Shown piece after piece: positions 12,150 through 22,795 of a DNA stretch of 64,000 nucleotides. The notes below the pieces were generated by a model. The model did not search any database. It was given only the letters and a program-made list of their open reading frames with translations, and was not told where the DNA came from. Position numbers and translations under genes: made by a program. Numbering within the stretch: position 1 is the first letter of the stretch; every line of letters starts with the position of its first letter. The DNA lies in assembly GCA_963576475.1 (NCBI GenBank), contig OY754975.1, positions 23,282,707-23,346,706 of the forward strand. Direction: 5' to 3'. This stretch comes from Molanna angustata. Its lineage: Eukaryota > Arthropoda > Insecta > Trichoptera > Molannidae.

Positions 12150-13320
12150 GTCTCAATCATTTTAAGGAATTTGTATATTTATTCAATCATTTCTAGGAAT
12201 TTGATTATTTATTCAATCATTTCTAGGAATTTGTTTATTTATTCAATCATTTCTAGGAATTTGTTTATTTAATCAATCATTTCTAGGAATTTGTTTATTT
12301 ATTCAATCATTTCTAGGAATTTGTTTATTTATTTAATCATTTCTAGGTATTTGTTTATTTATTCAATCATTGCTAGGAATTTGTTTATTTATTTAATCAT
12401 TTCTAGGAATTTGTTTATTTATTTAATCATTTCTAGGAATTTGTTTATTTATTCAATCATTTCTAGGAATTTGTTTATTTATTTAATCATTTCTAGGAAT
12501 TTGTTTATTTATTCAATCATTGCTAGGAATTTGTTTATTTATTTAATCATTTCTAGGAATTTGTTTATTTATTTAATCATTTCTAGGAATTTGTTTATTT
12601 ATTCAATCATTTCTAGGAATTTGTTTATTTATTTAATCATTTCTAGGAATTTGTTTATTTATTCAATCATTGCTAGGAATTTGTTTATTTATTTAATCAT
12701 TTCTAGGAATTTGTTTATTTATTTAATCATTTCTAGGAATTTGTTTATTTATTTAATCATTTCTAGGAATTTGTTTATTTATTTAATCATTTCTAGGAAT
12801 TTGTTTATTTATTCAATCATTGCTAGGAATTTGTTTATTTATTTAATCATTTCTAGGAATTTGTTTATTTATTTAATCATTTCTAGGAATTTGTTTATTT
12901 ATTTAATCATTTCTAGGAATTAGTTTATTTATTTAATCATTTCTAGGAATTTGTTTATTTATTCAATCATTTCTAGGAATTTGTTTATTTATTTAATCAT
13001 TTCTAGGAATTTGTTTATTTATTCAATCATTGCTAGGAATTTGTTTATTTATTTAATCATTTCTAGGAATTTGTTTATTTATTTAATCGTTTCTAGGAAT
13101 TTGTTTATTTATTCAATCATTTCTAGGAATTTGTTTATTTATTTAATCATTTCTAGGAATTTGTTTATTTATTCAATCATTGCTAGGAATTTGTTTATTT
13201 ATTTAATCATTTCTAGGAATTTGTTTATTTATTTAATCATTTCTAGGAATTTGTTTATTTATTTAATCATTTCTAGGAATTTGTTTATTTATTCAATCAT
13301 TTCTTGGAATTTATTTATTT
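12150..13320 (+). repeat. 30-bp minisatellite, ~39 units, 150-bp higher order
   Basis: The monomer reads approximately TTTATTTATTYAATCATT followed by TCTAGGAATTTG. Three variants occur: A (ATTCAATC/TTCTAGG), B (ATTTAATC/TTCTAGG) and G (ATTCAATC/TGCTAGG). From 12301 the order is mostly A-B-G-B-B repeated, a 150-bp higher-order unit, with one A-to-B change and one two-unit irregularity (12901-12960). Because 30 is divisible by three, the array is open as a ten-residue peptide repeat (NLFIYLIISR), interrupted by TAG in the monomer at about 12920. This is almost certainly non-coding. Confidence 0.95.
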
Positions 13321-13959
13321 GTGCGAGTCATATTAATAGATTTATTTTATTCAATTATCTCATACTATATACTTACTGTAGATAACTTATTTAAATTTGA
13401 ATTAAAGTTTTTTTTTTTTTAATATAAGTTTAATTGAAAAACAAAATGATTCCCCAATAAACTAATATGCCTTTTATTTTGTTTTCGATAACACTTTGTT
13501 CAATCTATATTCGATATTTTGGATCCTGTGTTCCGTTGTTGATTTATTAAATATATCTTGTGTATAGTATGAAAAGAATGCATACCTTGGCCAAATAATG
13601 TTTATTTTTGACAGAAATATTTCTTTGCTCTTGTATAATTGTAGTTTATTAAGTTGTTTTTTTCAGTACATTACGTTCATAATGTTAAGACATTCTCAGA
13701 TTTATATATAGTTGTATGTTCATTTTTTTTTTATTTTATAACTGTGATGACATTTCTGTTAATGATTTAATTTTCGATTTATCTACACACCTGACGACAT
13801 TGATCTTAAACCTCTTCTCTATGGTTATTTAAATGTCAAATCGCGTCGAAAATTGTTATGTAGACATAATACATTATGACGAGCATTTTGATCTGTTTTA
13901 TGTCAGCTATGTGTCTGTTTAACGTTTTTTGAAGTAGTGGTTAGTAAGTTATTAGTACA
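13321..13959. other. AT-rich stretch after the minisatellite
   Basis: Poly-T runs (13410, 13720) and no supported gene. Confidence 0.4.
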
Positions 13960-14018
13960 AAGTATCTTGCTAAGGTCCGCATCGGACTGTAGCGCCTGTG
14001 ATGATGATGATGATGATC
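13960..14018 (+). mobile_element. LINE-type 3' end with (GAT)n tail
   Basis: GTCCGCATCGGACTGTAGCG followed by (ATG)n/(GAT)n at 14000-14018 resembles the 3' termini of RTE-type LINEs, which end in trinucleotide repeats. Nothing of the coding region remains. Confidence 0.35.
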
Positions 14019-14049
14019 TTGATTGTGTGCCTTACTTAGGTATGTATGT

Positions 14050-14165
14050 AGAGTGGAAACTATCATCACCCAGTTCATAAGTGTATTGTGACTGTAAATT
14101 TGTAAATTGCTAGCCCTAGAACAGGGTTTCCTAGTTGGGCAGCAGTAGTCTATTTGTATCCTCCT
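14050..14165 (+). repeat. Dispersed retroposon 3' repeat, copy 1
   Basis: The core GCTAGCCCTAGAACAGGG and CTAGTTGGGCAGCAGTAG also occurs at 42905-43060 (minus) and 63065-63215 (plus). A shared upstream phrase is ACTATCA(T)CACCCAGTTCATAA. It is likely the 3' UTR of a LINE or a SINE body, since other copies run into ATAAATAAATAAA. Confidence 0.6.
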
Positions 14166-14636
14166 GAGTTCCAGACATACTTTTTTAGGGTTTCTTTCTG
14201 AAACTTTTGTAGCACAGTGCTTGGCAATGACATCATTTTATAAAAAAAGGCAGGTGACATTTGAAGTTATAATATTATCTATTTACAACATAAAAAGTCA
14301 ATAGATGTCACTGGTAAACATATATTTAATGTTGCCAACAAAGACTTCATATTTATTATTTCTAATGTACTATACAAAGGACAAATGTACTCAAGATGGT
14401 ATGTGTCATTGTAAAATATGGTGGTATAAAAAAAAATTAAATAAATATTGAAAGGTCATCTGTATTAAGTCTGATTTCCGTATTTCAGAATCAATCTGAT
14501 GAATTAGAATATATAAATAATATTTGTCATACGAAAATAGATTTTGAATCAGATTTTTGTATCTTTTTTGTAAGTTTTTTTTTTTTCATAAATAAGCTTT
14601 ATATATTTTTTTTTCAGTTTGTTTTATTATTTTCAG
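14166..14636. other. Intronic-looking AT-rich sequence
   Basis: No repeats recognised. It ends in two poly-pyrimidine/CAG acceptor-like sites directly before the candidate exon at 14637. Confidence 0.3.
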
Positions 14637-14711
14637 GCCCAGTAGCAGCCATTCTCCAACAAAATCGGAAGAAGAACTGTTCCTACAGTTATTGTTCAAG
14701 GACATGTGATG
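14637..14711 (+). CDS. Candidate internal exon of an unidentified host gene
   Basis: A T-rich tract ending TTTTATTATTTTCAG precedes 14637, and 14711 is followed by GTAAGTATC, a near-perfect donor. The 75-base segment is GC-richer than its surroundings. With phase 1 at both ends it reads PVAAILQQNRKKNC, then SYSYCSRTCD, a basic then cysteine-containing segment. A second frame (PSSSHSPTKSEEELFLQLLF...) stays open until a TGA at 14707-14709, and the third has an early stop. I do not recognise the protein and found no partner exons, so coding status and frame remain tentative. Confidence 0.45.
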
Positions 14712-15939
14712 GTAAGTATCCTTTTCTTATTAATGTATTTTACCATAAAATTCGATTGCAATGACCAATAACAATAATCATCATACACTACAAAATTTAA
14801 AGCGTTGCCACCTGATTTGTTATTGTCTTGATATGATATGACCTTTACAAGAAAAAACTGCCTTTTTACATGTTATTAGTTGACATTGAGGCCTGCCCGC
14901 AAAATCTTAATATTTCTACTTAAAGGACCTAGGTATCCCTAGGGGTAAAATAAAATAACGTCTGGATAGGTTGTCAAAAGCAGCATTGTCCGCGTCCTAT
15001 TGGATTTGGTGTCGCTGGTTTGTGGAGTATCAGTCAGAGGTTAGTGCGTGAGTGGTGAGCGTGACTCGAGTCATAATAATATATGGGCCCCTTAAACCCG
15101 CATACTTGGTCACAAATCCGTGTGGCTCATATTTTCTGACTGGTCGCCTGTGTTGTGATTCGTGAATCCAGTGAAATACACGATCGCTTTTCTCTTTTGT
15201 AACTCAATAGATTGTTCTTTGCCATATTTACTGATTCTTAACTTTATCGTACATTGTTTTATTACACCAACGTTTAAATTATTACATTATAACCGCTTTG
15301 ATCCTGATTTAGCACATATTTTTGTACCCAATTTATATTCACATAGCATAAGTAGTGTAGTATCCATTTACTATTCTAATGCATGTGGTGAGTTTTTCTT
15401 CTATATTCCTAAGTATATTTACGATCTTGACAGACAGAAAATTATAATGAGCATACTACACATGATTAGTTTTAAAGAAAAACTTAAAAACGTTACACAA
15501 ATCAGTAATATAGAAGAGTAAAAAGGTGCATAAATTAAACCTGTTCAAAAATTCTATTTATAAAATTATTTTATATAAATTTCCTGAATATTATCAATTC
15601 GACAGTTCTGGAGAATGAATACTCTTCAGTATCCATATATTGACAGATTGTTATAAAATAACGGCCATATTTTATTATTTTTCACATACTTAAATATATT
15701 TCTGTAACATCATAGCAATATGATATTTTTAGATTATGTATTAAAATATATTGTTGAATGAGTTTGTTCTATACAGTCATATGTTAAAAAGCTGAAACGA
15801 GGTTGGCATAATATAAAATGAATATTTAATAACGCGATCATTCCTATACAAGTATAATTAGTTTTATATTCAAGATCATATATGTAACATCAAACATATT
15901 TGTGTGACTATAAATAAATTTCTACCTACTAAATCTCCT
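14712..15939. other. Unassigned sequence after candidate exon
   Basis: A frame open for about 119 codons (15162-15521, +) starts at GTG, has no ATG near its start and no recognised motif. The segment 14950-15170 is GC-richer but frame-broken. Otherwise AT-rich. Confidence 0.35.
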
Positions 15940-16300
15940 TTAATTTGCCATTAAAAATATCTTTCGATAGTCACAGCCACTGAGCAGAAGATGAAGATTT
16001 TCAAGATCTTTATTTGGTAAAAAAAATAATAAGGAACGTTGAAATGTTGGAATTATTTCTGTTACATTTACACACACACAAACAGCACGGTTGATTCGGG
16101 AACCATTTTCCCAACTTTCTCGGAGACCCTTTTTTTCGGAAGAATACGTGTCCATTTGTCCGGTCCGAATCTTCTCCGTCATTTCCCACGCGTCCATACA
16201 TTCCACATGACCAAACATACCCGTGATTTCTTGACTAAACCCGCAGTATCTCCACTCCTCCCAGCCCCCATCTACTTTGATGTTATGCGTAATTCGGCAG
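15940..16300 (-). mobile_element. Decayed LINE C-terminal fragment
   Basis: The minus strand reads MFGHVECMDAWEMTEKIRTG and later GLRESWENG. This resembles the GHV-R-M...K-I...W-x-D/N-G segment downstream of reverse transcriptase in RTE-like LINEs. Short, without clean ends. Confidence 0.4.
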
Positions 16301-16545
16301 TCGTTAATTTTTGTCTCTCCTAGCCATTTTAGGTTCTCTACCGACCTTTTTTGTACCTAAATATTATTTTCTACGCTCGCGCACAATCTCTACAAGTCGA
16401 GTATTCACAACGTTGGATTGATATGAGTTCAGTTCAAGTGCAATGTTCGTAAACATCTCGTTTATTTTATTTACTACTCAAAAATAATTTTTTTTTTGTG
16501 ATACAAAATTTATGTTTGTGTTTTTTGTACTGCAATTATTACCGT

Positions 16546-17320
16546 TTTTACTCCTCATTGTCCCAAGGGTTACATATTTATTCGCAATTTTTAAGGTTTA
16601 TTTTTTTATTTCAGATTATCGACTAGGTACCTAATAGTTTCATCACAATTTATCTGTGTGTTTGTGCTGTGTACTATGTACGGCCTGTTTATTCTACTTT
16701 ATCGATTATAGACTAAAGTAATTGTTGAAGTTCCAAGATTGGGTCCTGGAATGCTGGTTCAAATGAAAAGTCGAGGCTTCGGTGGCTGGAGTATAACCAG
16801 TTTAACTGAATTTATTTATAAAAACTAATAATGGGTCACGGACAACGTAAATATACAGCCAAAAATGTGGGTACAAATACACAGAAATGACGTATGTCAG
16901 CCAATAGCTACAATGCACCGGTGTGCGCGGTCGATAACGTAGTTATCTGCTGTGCAATTTGATTGCCATAGTAAAAAATTGATTATTTTCAAATTTGTAT
17001 ATTTTAACCATCTCCGAGAGATGTGCTCGCTGGGTTGGTCACATCTTGCGCCACGACGGTCTCCTACATGACCTAATGGAGGGAATGGTTGAGGGGACAA
17101 AACACAGGGGGCGCCCTCGACGGGAGTATTTGGCCCAGGTGTGCGAGGACATGAACTGCGCCACATATGTTGAGCTGAAGAGGGCTGCAGAAGATAGAGA
17201 GAAGTGGAAAGCGAGATGTAGACTTCTTCTGCAATGATGATGAAACTTGCTTAGACCTCATTAGATTTTGAAGGATAACAGATTAGTGCTTCTCGATTTT
17301 TTTTAACTGTCAGATAGGCG
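16546..17320 (+). mobile_element. ACTCCTCACTA-family element, interrupted copy
   Basis: 16546-16735 and about 17245-17320 match consecutive parts of the copy at 47902-48425. Shared phrases are CGCAATTTTTAAGG, CAGATTATC, GTTTCATCACAAT, TATAGACTAAAGTA and CATTAGATTTTGAA. The missing middle is replaced by unrelated DNA (16736-16988) and a LINE fragment (17005-17240). The left end ACTCCTCATTG matches the terminal repeat of 62461-62840. Confidence 0.6.
17005..17240 (+). mobile_element. LINE (RTE-like) C-terminal fragment
   Basis: Reads RCARWVGHILRHDGLLHD, then GRPRREYLAQVCEDMNC and AEDREKWKARCR, the conserved region after reverse transcriptase in RTE-type LINEs. It ends with a stop and a short GATGATGA tail. 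It sits inside the ACTCCTC-family element. Confidence 0.75.
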
Positions 17321-17564
17321 TTGACCAAAACCTACTTGTTATTTTTAATTGCGGAGCATTTTTTGTTCCAAAATAGATTTCATTGTTAACAGAAAACGAT
17401 TTATTTAAGAAAATATGTTTTTGTATTTAATTTCATGTTTAAAAATATAGATTTTGTACCGTGTCAAATTTTCATAAATGTGGATTCACAGACTTTAATA
17501 TAATCACAGTGAAAATGGAAGAACATTCCAAATGATTAGAATAACTGGTCTCTCGGTACTAGCT

Positions 17565-17665
17565 GAGGCCCTTAGAAATATAGAGGTTAGAAGCGACTGG
17601 AGAAGTCTTGTCGGGGAGGCATCAGTCGCTCAACAAAATGGACACGACCCTCAATAAAAACAAAC
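17565..17665 (+). mobile_element. LINE 3' terminal coding fragment
   Basis: About 28 codons read ALRNIEVRSDWRSLVGEASV and end GHDPQ-stop, the extreme C-terminus of an RTE-like ORF (W-R-x-L-x-x-E-A). Nothing upstream survives. Confidence 0.45.
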
Positions 17666-18417
17666 AAGAGGATGGTGAATATAGAATGTCAACTGAAGCT
17701 ACGATTTAGTTTGTATGAAACAAACACAACATCAAGATGCAATTCCTAATATCTACTATCCATAGATAACAGCTGGGATTTTCTTTCCGATTTGTTTTTT
17801 AAAGTCGTCAAAAAATTATCAAATTCACTGAAGAATGTAGGAATAGTTCCGAAACATTTTTTTAATCTCATGTATGTAGTACAAATCGGCATAAACTTTG
17901 TTCGCGATCAACCAACGCAACAGATTCAGTTATTAAATCAACGAAGAGTTTGCGACAATTTGCTCAGCTTAATGATTAGCTTTAATGATTTCGCCCACCG
18001 GCCCGTCCGCACCTTGCGCGATTTTTAATTTTCGCATCGCTGTCAGCAGTGCGAAAGTTATAAAATTAAATAATACGAAAGATCACTAGACATAGATAGA
18101 TATAAAAAATAAAGGGGCATTATATAAATTTTAAGGCCCCTTTCTAGGTTGAAATGCCTAATCGGGGAACTGTTAAATTGGTATAAATTTGGACGTCCAT
18201 CTTCAAAGGCGTTTGGAGAATTTTCGATAAATTCCAACGTCTTCAGTTTTAAATTGTGACAGATTGAAATTTGCGGATGCGAAAGTCGCGGTGACAATAC
18301 TAACAACGGCGACAAATGGAAATGAAGAGTATGTACAACCGATGGGATAAATATTATGGCCTTCTTTGTTTTTTTTTCGATATTTAAAAAAAACGTACAA
18401 TGTAACAATTTTTTTAA
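17666..18417. other. AT-rich stretch, nothing recognised
   Basis: Several short overlapping frames on both strands without motifs. Confidence 0.4.
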
Positions 18418-18481
18418 TAAGAATCATTGGCATCATATGGATATATCCACTCCACTAGCCGCTGGGCATGTGCTGGAGATA
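18418..18481 (+). repeat. Dispersed repeat, copy 2
   Basis: Matches 145-208 in the same orientation (CATATGGATATATCCACTCC, CACTAGCC, GGGCATGTGCTGGA). No internal features. Confidence 0.5.
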
Positions 18482-18671
18482 CTTAGTTCAACGATATTTT
18501 CAAAACTGTTATCAAACATGTTTTTTGCGTCTATGACATCTGCTAAAAAAAAATTATATTTACAAAGATATTATATTAAATAAATAATTTATGATTTTAT
18601 ACATGAAAACAACTAACAAAATCTTTTAATGACTTATTTGTTTTTATAGTATTTCGACTTCTTAGAAATCC

Positions 18672-18714
18672 TTGATCTACAATATGTAGATCAACAATAT
18701 GTACATATTGTTGA
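18672..18714. repeat. Two abutting palindromes
   Basis: TTGATCTACA-ATA-TGTAGATCAA (18672-18694) is directly followed by, and shares TCAA with, a loopless 24-bp perfect palindrome at 18691-18714 (half-site TCAACAATATGT). Non-coding. It could form two adjacent hairpins. Confidence 0.8.
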
Positions 18715-19930
18715 ACTCTACCAAAAGAAAACACTGAATTAGCTACTACATACATTAATTTTATTTCATAATTTTTGGGGGCCTAATTAATCGAAACGAT
18801 TGTAGGTACTATGATAAATTACGGAGCTATGTGATTTGATTTTATAATACTCTAAATAACCTTTTGTTTTTGAATATTTTACAATTGGGTTCTTACAAAG
18901 TTTCTCGTGTGAAATTCTACGAAATTTTACTTTGTTTGTTAATAATTTATTGGTCGTATAAGTCTGAGCGATAGCAAAAATTGGTCAAGGAAAACAATAT
19001 CGAATGATTTCGATATAAAAATAATATTTTATGTTATTCCAAAAAGTTCCAAAAACCTAATATGAGAAGTCATAAAGGTAAATGCGCCTTTGACTCGAAG
19101 GTCCAGGTCCGAAATCAATTTCGAAAGATCTATTTTTACGTTTCCTATTCCGTCGGTTGAAGGACATCCAGCTGGTTGGTGTAAATGAAAATGTAAATTG
19201 GAGAATATTTAAAGAGGGCACTAAGAAGCTCAACCAATCGCACACGTAATACAGTATTACGGGAATACCTAATCCTTTGAACCGCCATTTCGTCCTTTGA
19301 GTGGACTTACCGAAGAGTAAAGCCACTTTCGCATCGTAAATCGTCCAACGTATCAGACACTGAAAGGTGTCAAAACAATTACACGTAAAATAAATATTTC
19401 TTCAGACCAATCAGTGCACTGGACTGACAATCCAGTGAATCCGAGATTGAATCTTGTCTCGACTGATGTCGTTCAGTTATATTGTAAAAAACATGCGCTT
19501 TTTTCAGGGAATTTGCGAGAACATTTTTTCAAAAATATACTACCGATTTTTTTATGTATTTTATTCGTTCTTCTACTCATATTTAAGCGTTGGCGTCGCT
19601 GCCCCATATATATTATAGACAGTGATGTTCAATTTCTTTTCATTATTCATTCCTGGGTATAAAATGGTACAATGAACTGGATAGAAAATATAAAATTGAA
19701 AAACACTGACGACTTGTTAACTTTTAAAAAAGGTTGAAATAATTTACTCCTCATTTTACCACATGAATATTTTAATTGAGTGTGTGTATGTGTGATGTGT
19801 GAAATTTTTTATTTATTTTTCTACTTTTTGTTAATTTAAATAATCAATATTTATGAACTCTGATGTTTTGTGTGCCTTACTGTAGACTCTTTCTATTTTA
19901 TGTGTCTTGTTAATTTCAAGTTTTCTGAAC
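18715..19930. other. AT-rich stretch, nothing recognised
   Basis: A GC-moderate block at 19070-19340 has an 89-codon minus-strand frame without recognised motifs. Otherwise AT-rich and non-coding in appearance. Confidence 0.4.
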
Positions 19931-19970
19931 TTCTCCCCGAAACACAAGGTTTTCTTCTTTTCGGGGAGAA
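19931..19970. repeat. 12-bp perfect stem-loop
   Basis: TTCTCCCCGAAA (19931-19942) and TTTCGGGGAGAA (19959-19970) are exact reverse complements around a 16-base loop. The GC-rich stem in AT-rich surroundings is conspicuous. No gene next to it defines a terminator role. Confidence 0.75.
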
Positions 19971-20159
19971 TTTTAAATTTATTTGTGTTGTTTTTTAAAC
20001 TATGTCATGATATATCCTGTATCCTTTTTATACTTTCATATTAATAAATTTACTTTACTTTTCATTCGTTCCTTCGATATTTACTCGGCGTTTATGCTAA
20101 TATTTTTAACCAATATTTTTTTATCGATAACAAACAAGTCTCTGAAATGGAACTGGGCC

Positions 20160-20385
20160 AGATAAACAGATGGTAGGTGGACCCAGAGAGACTTGGAGTG
20201 GCATTTTAGACAGGGAAAAAGAAGCGTGGGACGTCCTCAGACACGGTGGTCTGACTGCATCAAAGCAGTGGCAGGGAACAATTGGAAGCGGTGTGTCTAG
20301 GAAAAGGAAAGGGAGTGGAAGGGAGGTCTATGTTCAAATCTGGATGCAAACGGGCTGATGAAGTAGAAGAAGAATAAGAGAACAG
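20160..20385 (+). mobile_element. LINE (RTE-like) C-terminal end, frameshifted
   Basis: In frames shifted relative to each other the plus strand reads GRWTQRDLEWHFRQGKRSVG, RPQTRWSDCIKAVAGNNWKR and SGCKRADEVEEE-stop. This is the W-T...GRPxTRWSDDIK...AGxxW end of RTE/BovB-type ORFs. It finishes in GAAGAAGAATAAGAG. 5'-truncated pseudocopy. Confidence 0.75.
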
Positions 20386-20829
20386 ACAAGTATTGTTATA
20401 CATATTACTGTATATTGTCTGAAGAGATCCGTGTCTGATGCGTGGATGTGAACGGTGGTCAAGTATTTACTTATACATAATAAAAGATAAAGGCCAAAAT
20501 CAATCGTCCTTGTTTTACGAACTGTCAATCTATTTTGATTGTATTACTTGGGATAGACGCTATAGATATCCCTTTTTTAATACTTAAATATTTTCTGTTC
20601 ATTTAAATTTTCCAACGAAGGATTTTCGCTTAAGTGTAATGAGAATACTACAGGAAATTTTATCCTTTGCATTCATTATCATTTTTAAACCAAGAAAGTA
20701 ATATTATTTAAGTTAATAAGTATTTTTTTTACTGTGGTTGTTGATACTTACTCAATCTGTAGATGATAATTTTATTTTTATTTGGATAAAGTAAGCCCTT
20801 ATTTTGACAAAGAAAGGCGAGAAGATGTT
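20386..20829. other. AT-rich stretch, nothing recognised
   Basis: No supported features. Confidence 0.4.
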
Positions 20830-21045
20830 CATTATTTATTTTATTTATTTATTTAATATTGCTTCTCGGGCAACTAACAGGTACTATGTCGAATATTAAT
20901 TTAACACGCACCCAATAACAAATTGCCACTTTCTGAAGACTTACGATATTAATCGTCTCACAGATCAAGACAGAAAACACAATTAAAAACTGTGTCTCCA
21001 CCGGGAATCGAACCCGGGACCTGGACCTCTTCGCATTCACATTCT
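20830..21045 (-). mobile_element. tRNA-derived SINE, family 2, copy 1
   Basis: On the minus strand the B box GGTTCGATTCC (21014-21004) lies in CCCGGGTTCGATTCCCGGTG. Then come GTCTTCAGAAAGTGGCAA, TTGGGTGCGTGTTAAATTAA, AGTTGCCCGAGAAGC and a TAAATAAATAAA tail at 20830-20857. Related copies are 25720-25930, 62126-62262 and probably 24211-24400. The 5' tRNA half is degraded. Confidence 0.75.
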
Positions 21046-21184
21046 CTTCTAGTTTTATACCTCACTTGTTCAGGTGGAATAGAAAAGAGACTCTACGAAG
21101 AATTGAAATATACTAATTATCAATACAATAATATATGAGAAAGAGACAATGAATAGTTAATGTGAGCAAATAAATAAACACACC

Positions 21185-21632
21185 TGGCAGGTACACAAAA
21201 TAGTGTGTATTACAAAGGCTTACAACTTTATAATGATTTGCCTGAATGTGTAAAGGAGGCGTCTAGTCTTGCCGTTTTTCGTCGCTTAGGTGCTGAATAC
21301 ATAAAACAAAAGTTTTTTTAAAAATCGTGTGTTTCTATTGTTTATATATTATGTTCTAAGACTATAATATCTGTTTTGTTTGTTTTGATACTATATTATT
21401 GTTTTTTTTTCATGTTCTTTGATGTCTTCTATTGTTTTAGTGTGTTTTCCTTTTTTTACTTTGTGTTTTATTGTTATTGATAGGTACGTGTCTTTTTTGT
21501 GTGTTCATTTAGTCATCCGATGTTGATTTGTTTATTTTTATTGTTTGTTTTTATTTTTGTTTATACTAGATGTAAGAAATTTTATTTTTTTTTACATCTA
21601 AATAAAATATATACAATACAATACAATACAAA
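21185..21632 (+). mobile_element. LINE 3' end with (ACAAT)n tail
   Basis: The terminal codons read VYYKGLQLYNDLPECVKEAS and end EYIKQKFF-stop, the YKGxxLYNxLP...F C-terminus of a non-LTR retrotransposon polymerase ORF. A 300-base T-rich 3' UTR and an AAATAAAATATATACAATAC tail with repeated ACAAT units follow. Confidence 0.7.
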
Positions 21633-22224
21633 TAGCGATTTATAAAAAAATGAATAGCCCTTGGAAATGAGCATAGGTTGGATAATCCTTTCACCATTGC
21701 AAAACCAGAGACAAAAATTTATTCAGTTATAGTGTAGCAGCACAGCGCCTAGCGCCTGTTAGATGGTTCTCCTAGCGTCCAATTAGCGGTCATCGATTTT
21801 TCTACAGTTTTTTTTTCTTTGGGGGTATTCGACTGAACGCGCGGATGACTCGCTACAGTGCCAATCTCTCCCTTTCCGTATTAATATTGTATATTTATTA
21901 TTAAGTGAATTTATCTTGTCTGTTGGAAAGTTGTAACTGAAATATCGTAATTATTGTCGTGAGTAATTTTTTGTTTCTCTATACTCAATTATTTTACGAA
22001 CATGGTACCTTTCATATAAACTAACTGAAAGTAGTTTGATCAAGTCATTTGTTAATGAATAAATTTAATAAATTTATTTTTAAATACCTAGTTTAACATC
22101 TGTGAGTGTCAATATACGAAGATTCAATTAGTCCCGACCTAATTGAATCTACATAATATACGGGATTCAAAACCCGAGTAAACATTAACAATAACAAATC
22201 ACTCGTATATGTTACAATATCATC
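21633..22224. other. Unassigned sequence
   Basis: A GC-richer patch (21720-21890, with GCGCCTAGCGCC) lacks a sustained frame. Otherwise AT-rich. Confidence 0.4.
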
Positions 22225-22505
22225 ATGACATATCCGATAATGTGGAGTTACCAGCAAGAGGTGTGCATTACCTTATAAAAGGAAGCACGATATCTCACCG
22301 TGTACCTCCATACCCCAGTCTCTTCTTCTTCTTTGGCTGGTCCTCTTCCTAGTTCATCTGGGGTCGGCCCTCCTGGTACGCAGTCTCCACGTCTTTCTGT
22401 CATGTGTCATCTCACTGTTCAGCTGGTCCTCCATACCCCAGTATGCTCTCCTTTAAAAAGGCACCACATTAAGTGTGGGTGGTAAATTTAATTGCTGAAC
22501 TATGT
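22225..22505 (-). mobile_element. LINE-derived 3' repeat carrying a nested insertion
   Basis: Minus-strand copy of the CACATTGTG/GATGGTATG family (compare 3640-3815). It is split by a 108-bp retroposon at 22320-22427. The flanking halves join when the insert and one 15-bp duplicate are ignored. Confidence 0.6.
22320..22427 (-). mobile_element. Severely truncated RTE-type insertion, 15-bp TSD
   Basis: The 108-bp insert is flanked by perfect copies of CCTCCATACCCCAGT (22305-22319 and 22428-22442). On the minus strand it reads as the last bases of an RTE-like 3' end (GAGGGCCGACCCCAGATGAA) and finishes in AAAGAAGAAGAAGAG. The exact duplication and the tail at the insert end identify target-primed insertion with extreme 5' truncation. 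Confidence 0.85.
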
Positions 22506-22509
22506 GAGA

Positions 22510-22795
22510 TGTACTTACATACTTACTTTTCGTGTGGCTCTGGTACTAGTATCCTCTTCACCCATATGGGCAGCGTCGGAGTTTTACAGCCTTGGATAAA
22601 GTTCTGTCAACCATTCCACCGCTTCCGGTCTCGCCTCATGGATATCCTGGAGGGTGCCGCTAAATTTCCTGATGCGGCAGTCTTGCACCATGTGCTTTAC
22701 TGTCTGCACAGTTCCACATTCACAGTGTGGGTTCTCCCTCTTTCCCCATCTCCAGAGCAAGCCTAATATTCACAGAAGTTTGAGAACATCCAAAG
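22510..22795 (-). mobile_element. LINE 3' fragment, NPxCEC family copy 1
   Basis: The minus strand encodes a C-terminal LINE segment with HCECG/NPHCE-like cysteines, VQTVKHMVQDC-type spacing and LQDIHEARPEAVE. It is paralogous to 27955-28215 at the nucleotide level (CTTCACCCATATGGGCAG and TTACAGCCTTGG shared). 5'-truncated. Confidence 0.65.

Noticed and set aside
12291..12923. 210-codon frame of a ten-residue peptide repeat as a protein gene
   Set aside because: The openness follows from a 30-bp period without a stop in that frame. There is no promoter, the composition is implausible, and a repeat variant introduces TAG.
12150..13320. Regularly spaced 30-bp repeats reminiscent of a CRISPR array
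   Set aside because: The units are directly contiguous with no unique spacers, in a eukaryotic repeat-rich context. It is a minisatellite.
15162..15521. 119-codon plus-strand frame as a gene
   Set aside because: Starts at GTG with no nearby ATG and shows no domain, splice context or codon signal. Plausible by chance in AT-rich DNA.
19057..19326. 89-codon minus-strand frame as an exon
   Set aside because: No recognisable motif and no convincing acceptor/donor pair.
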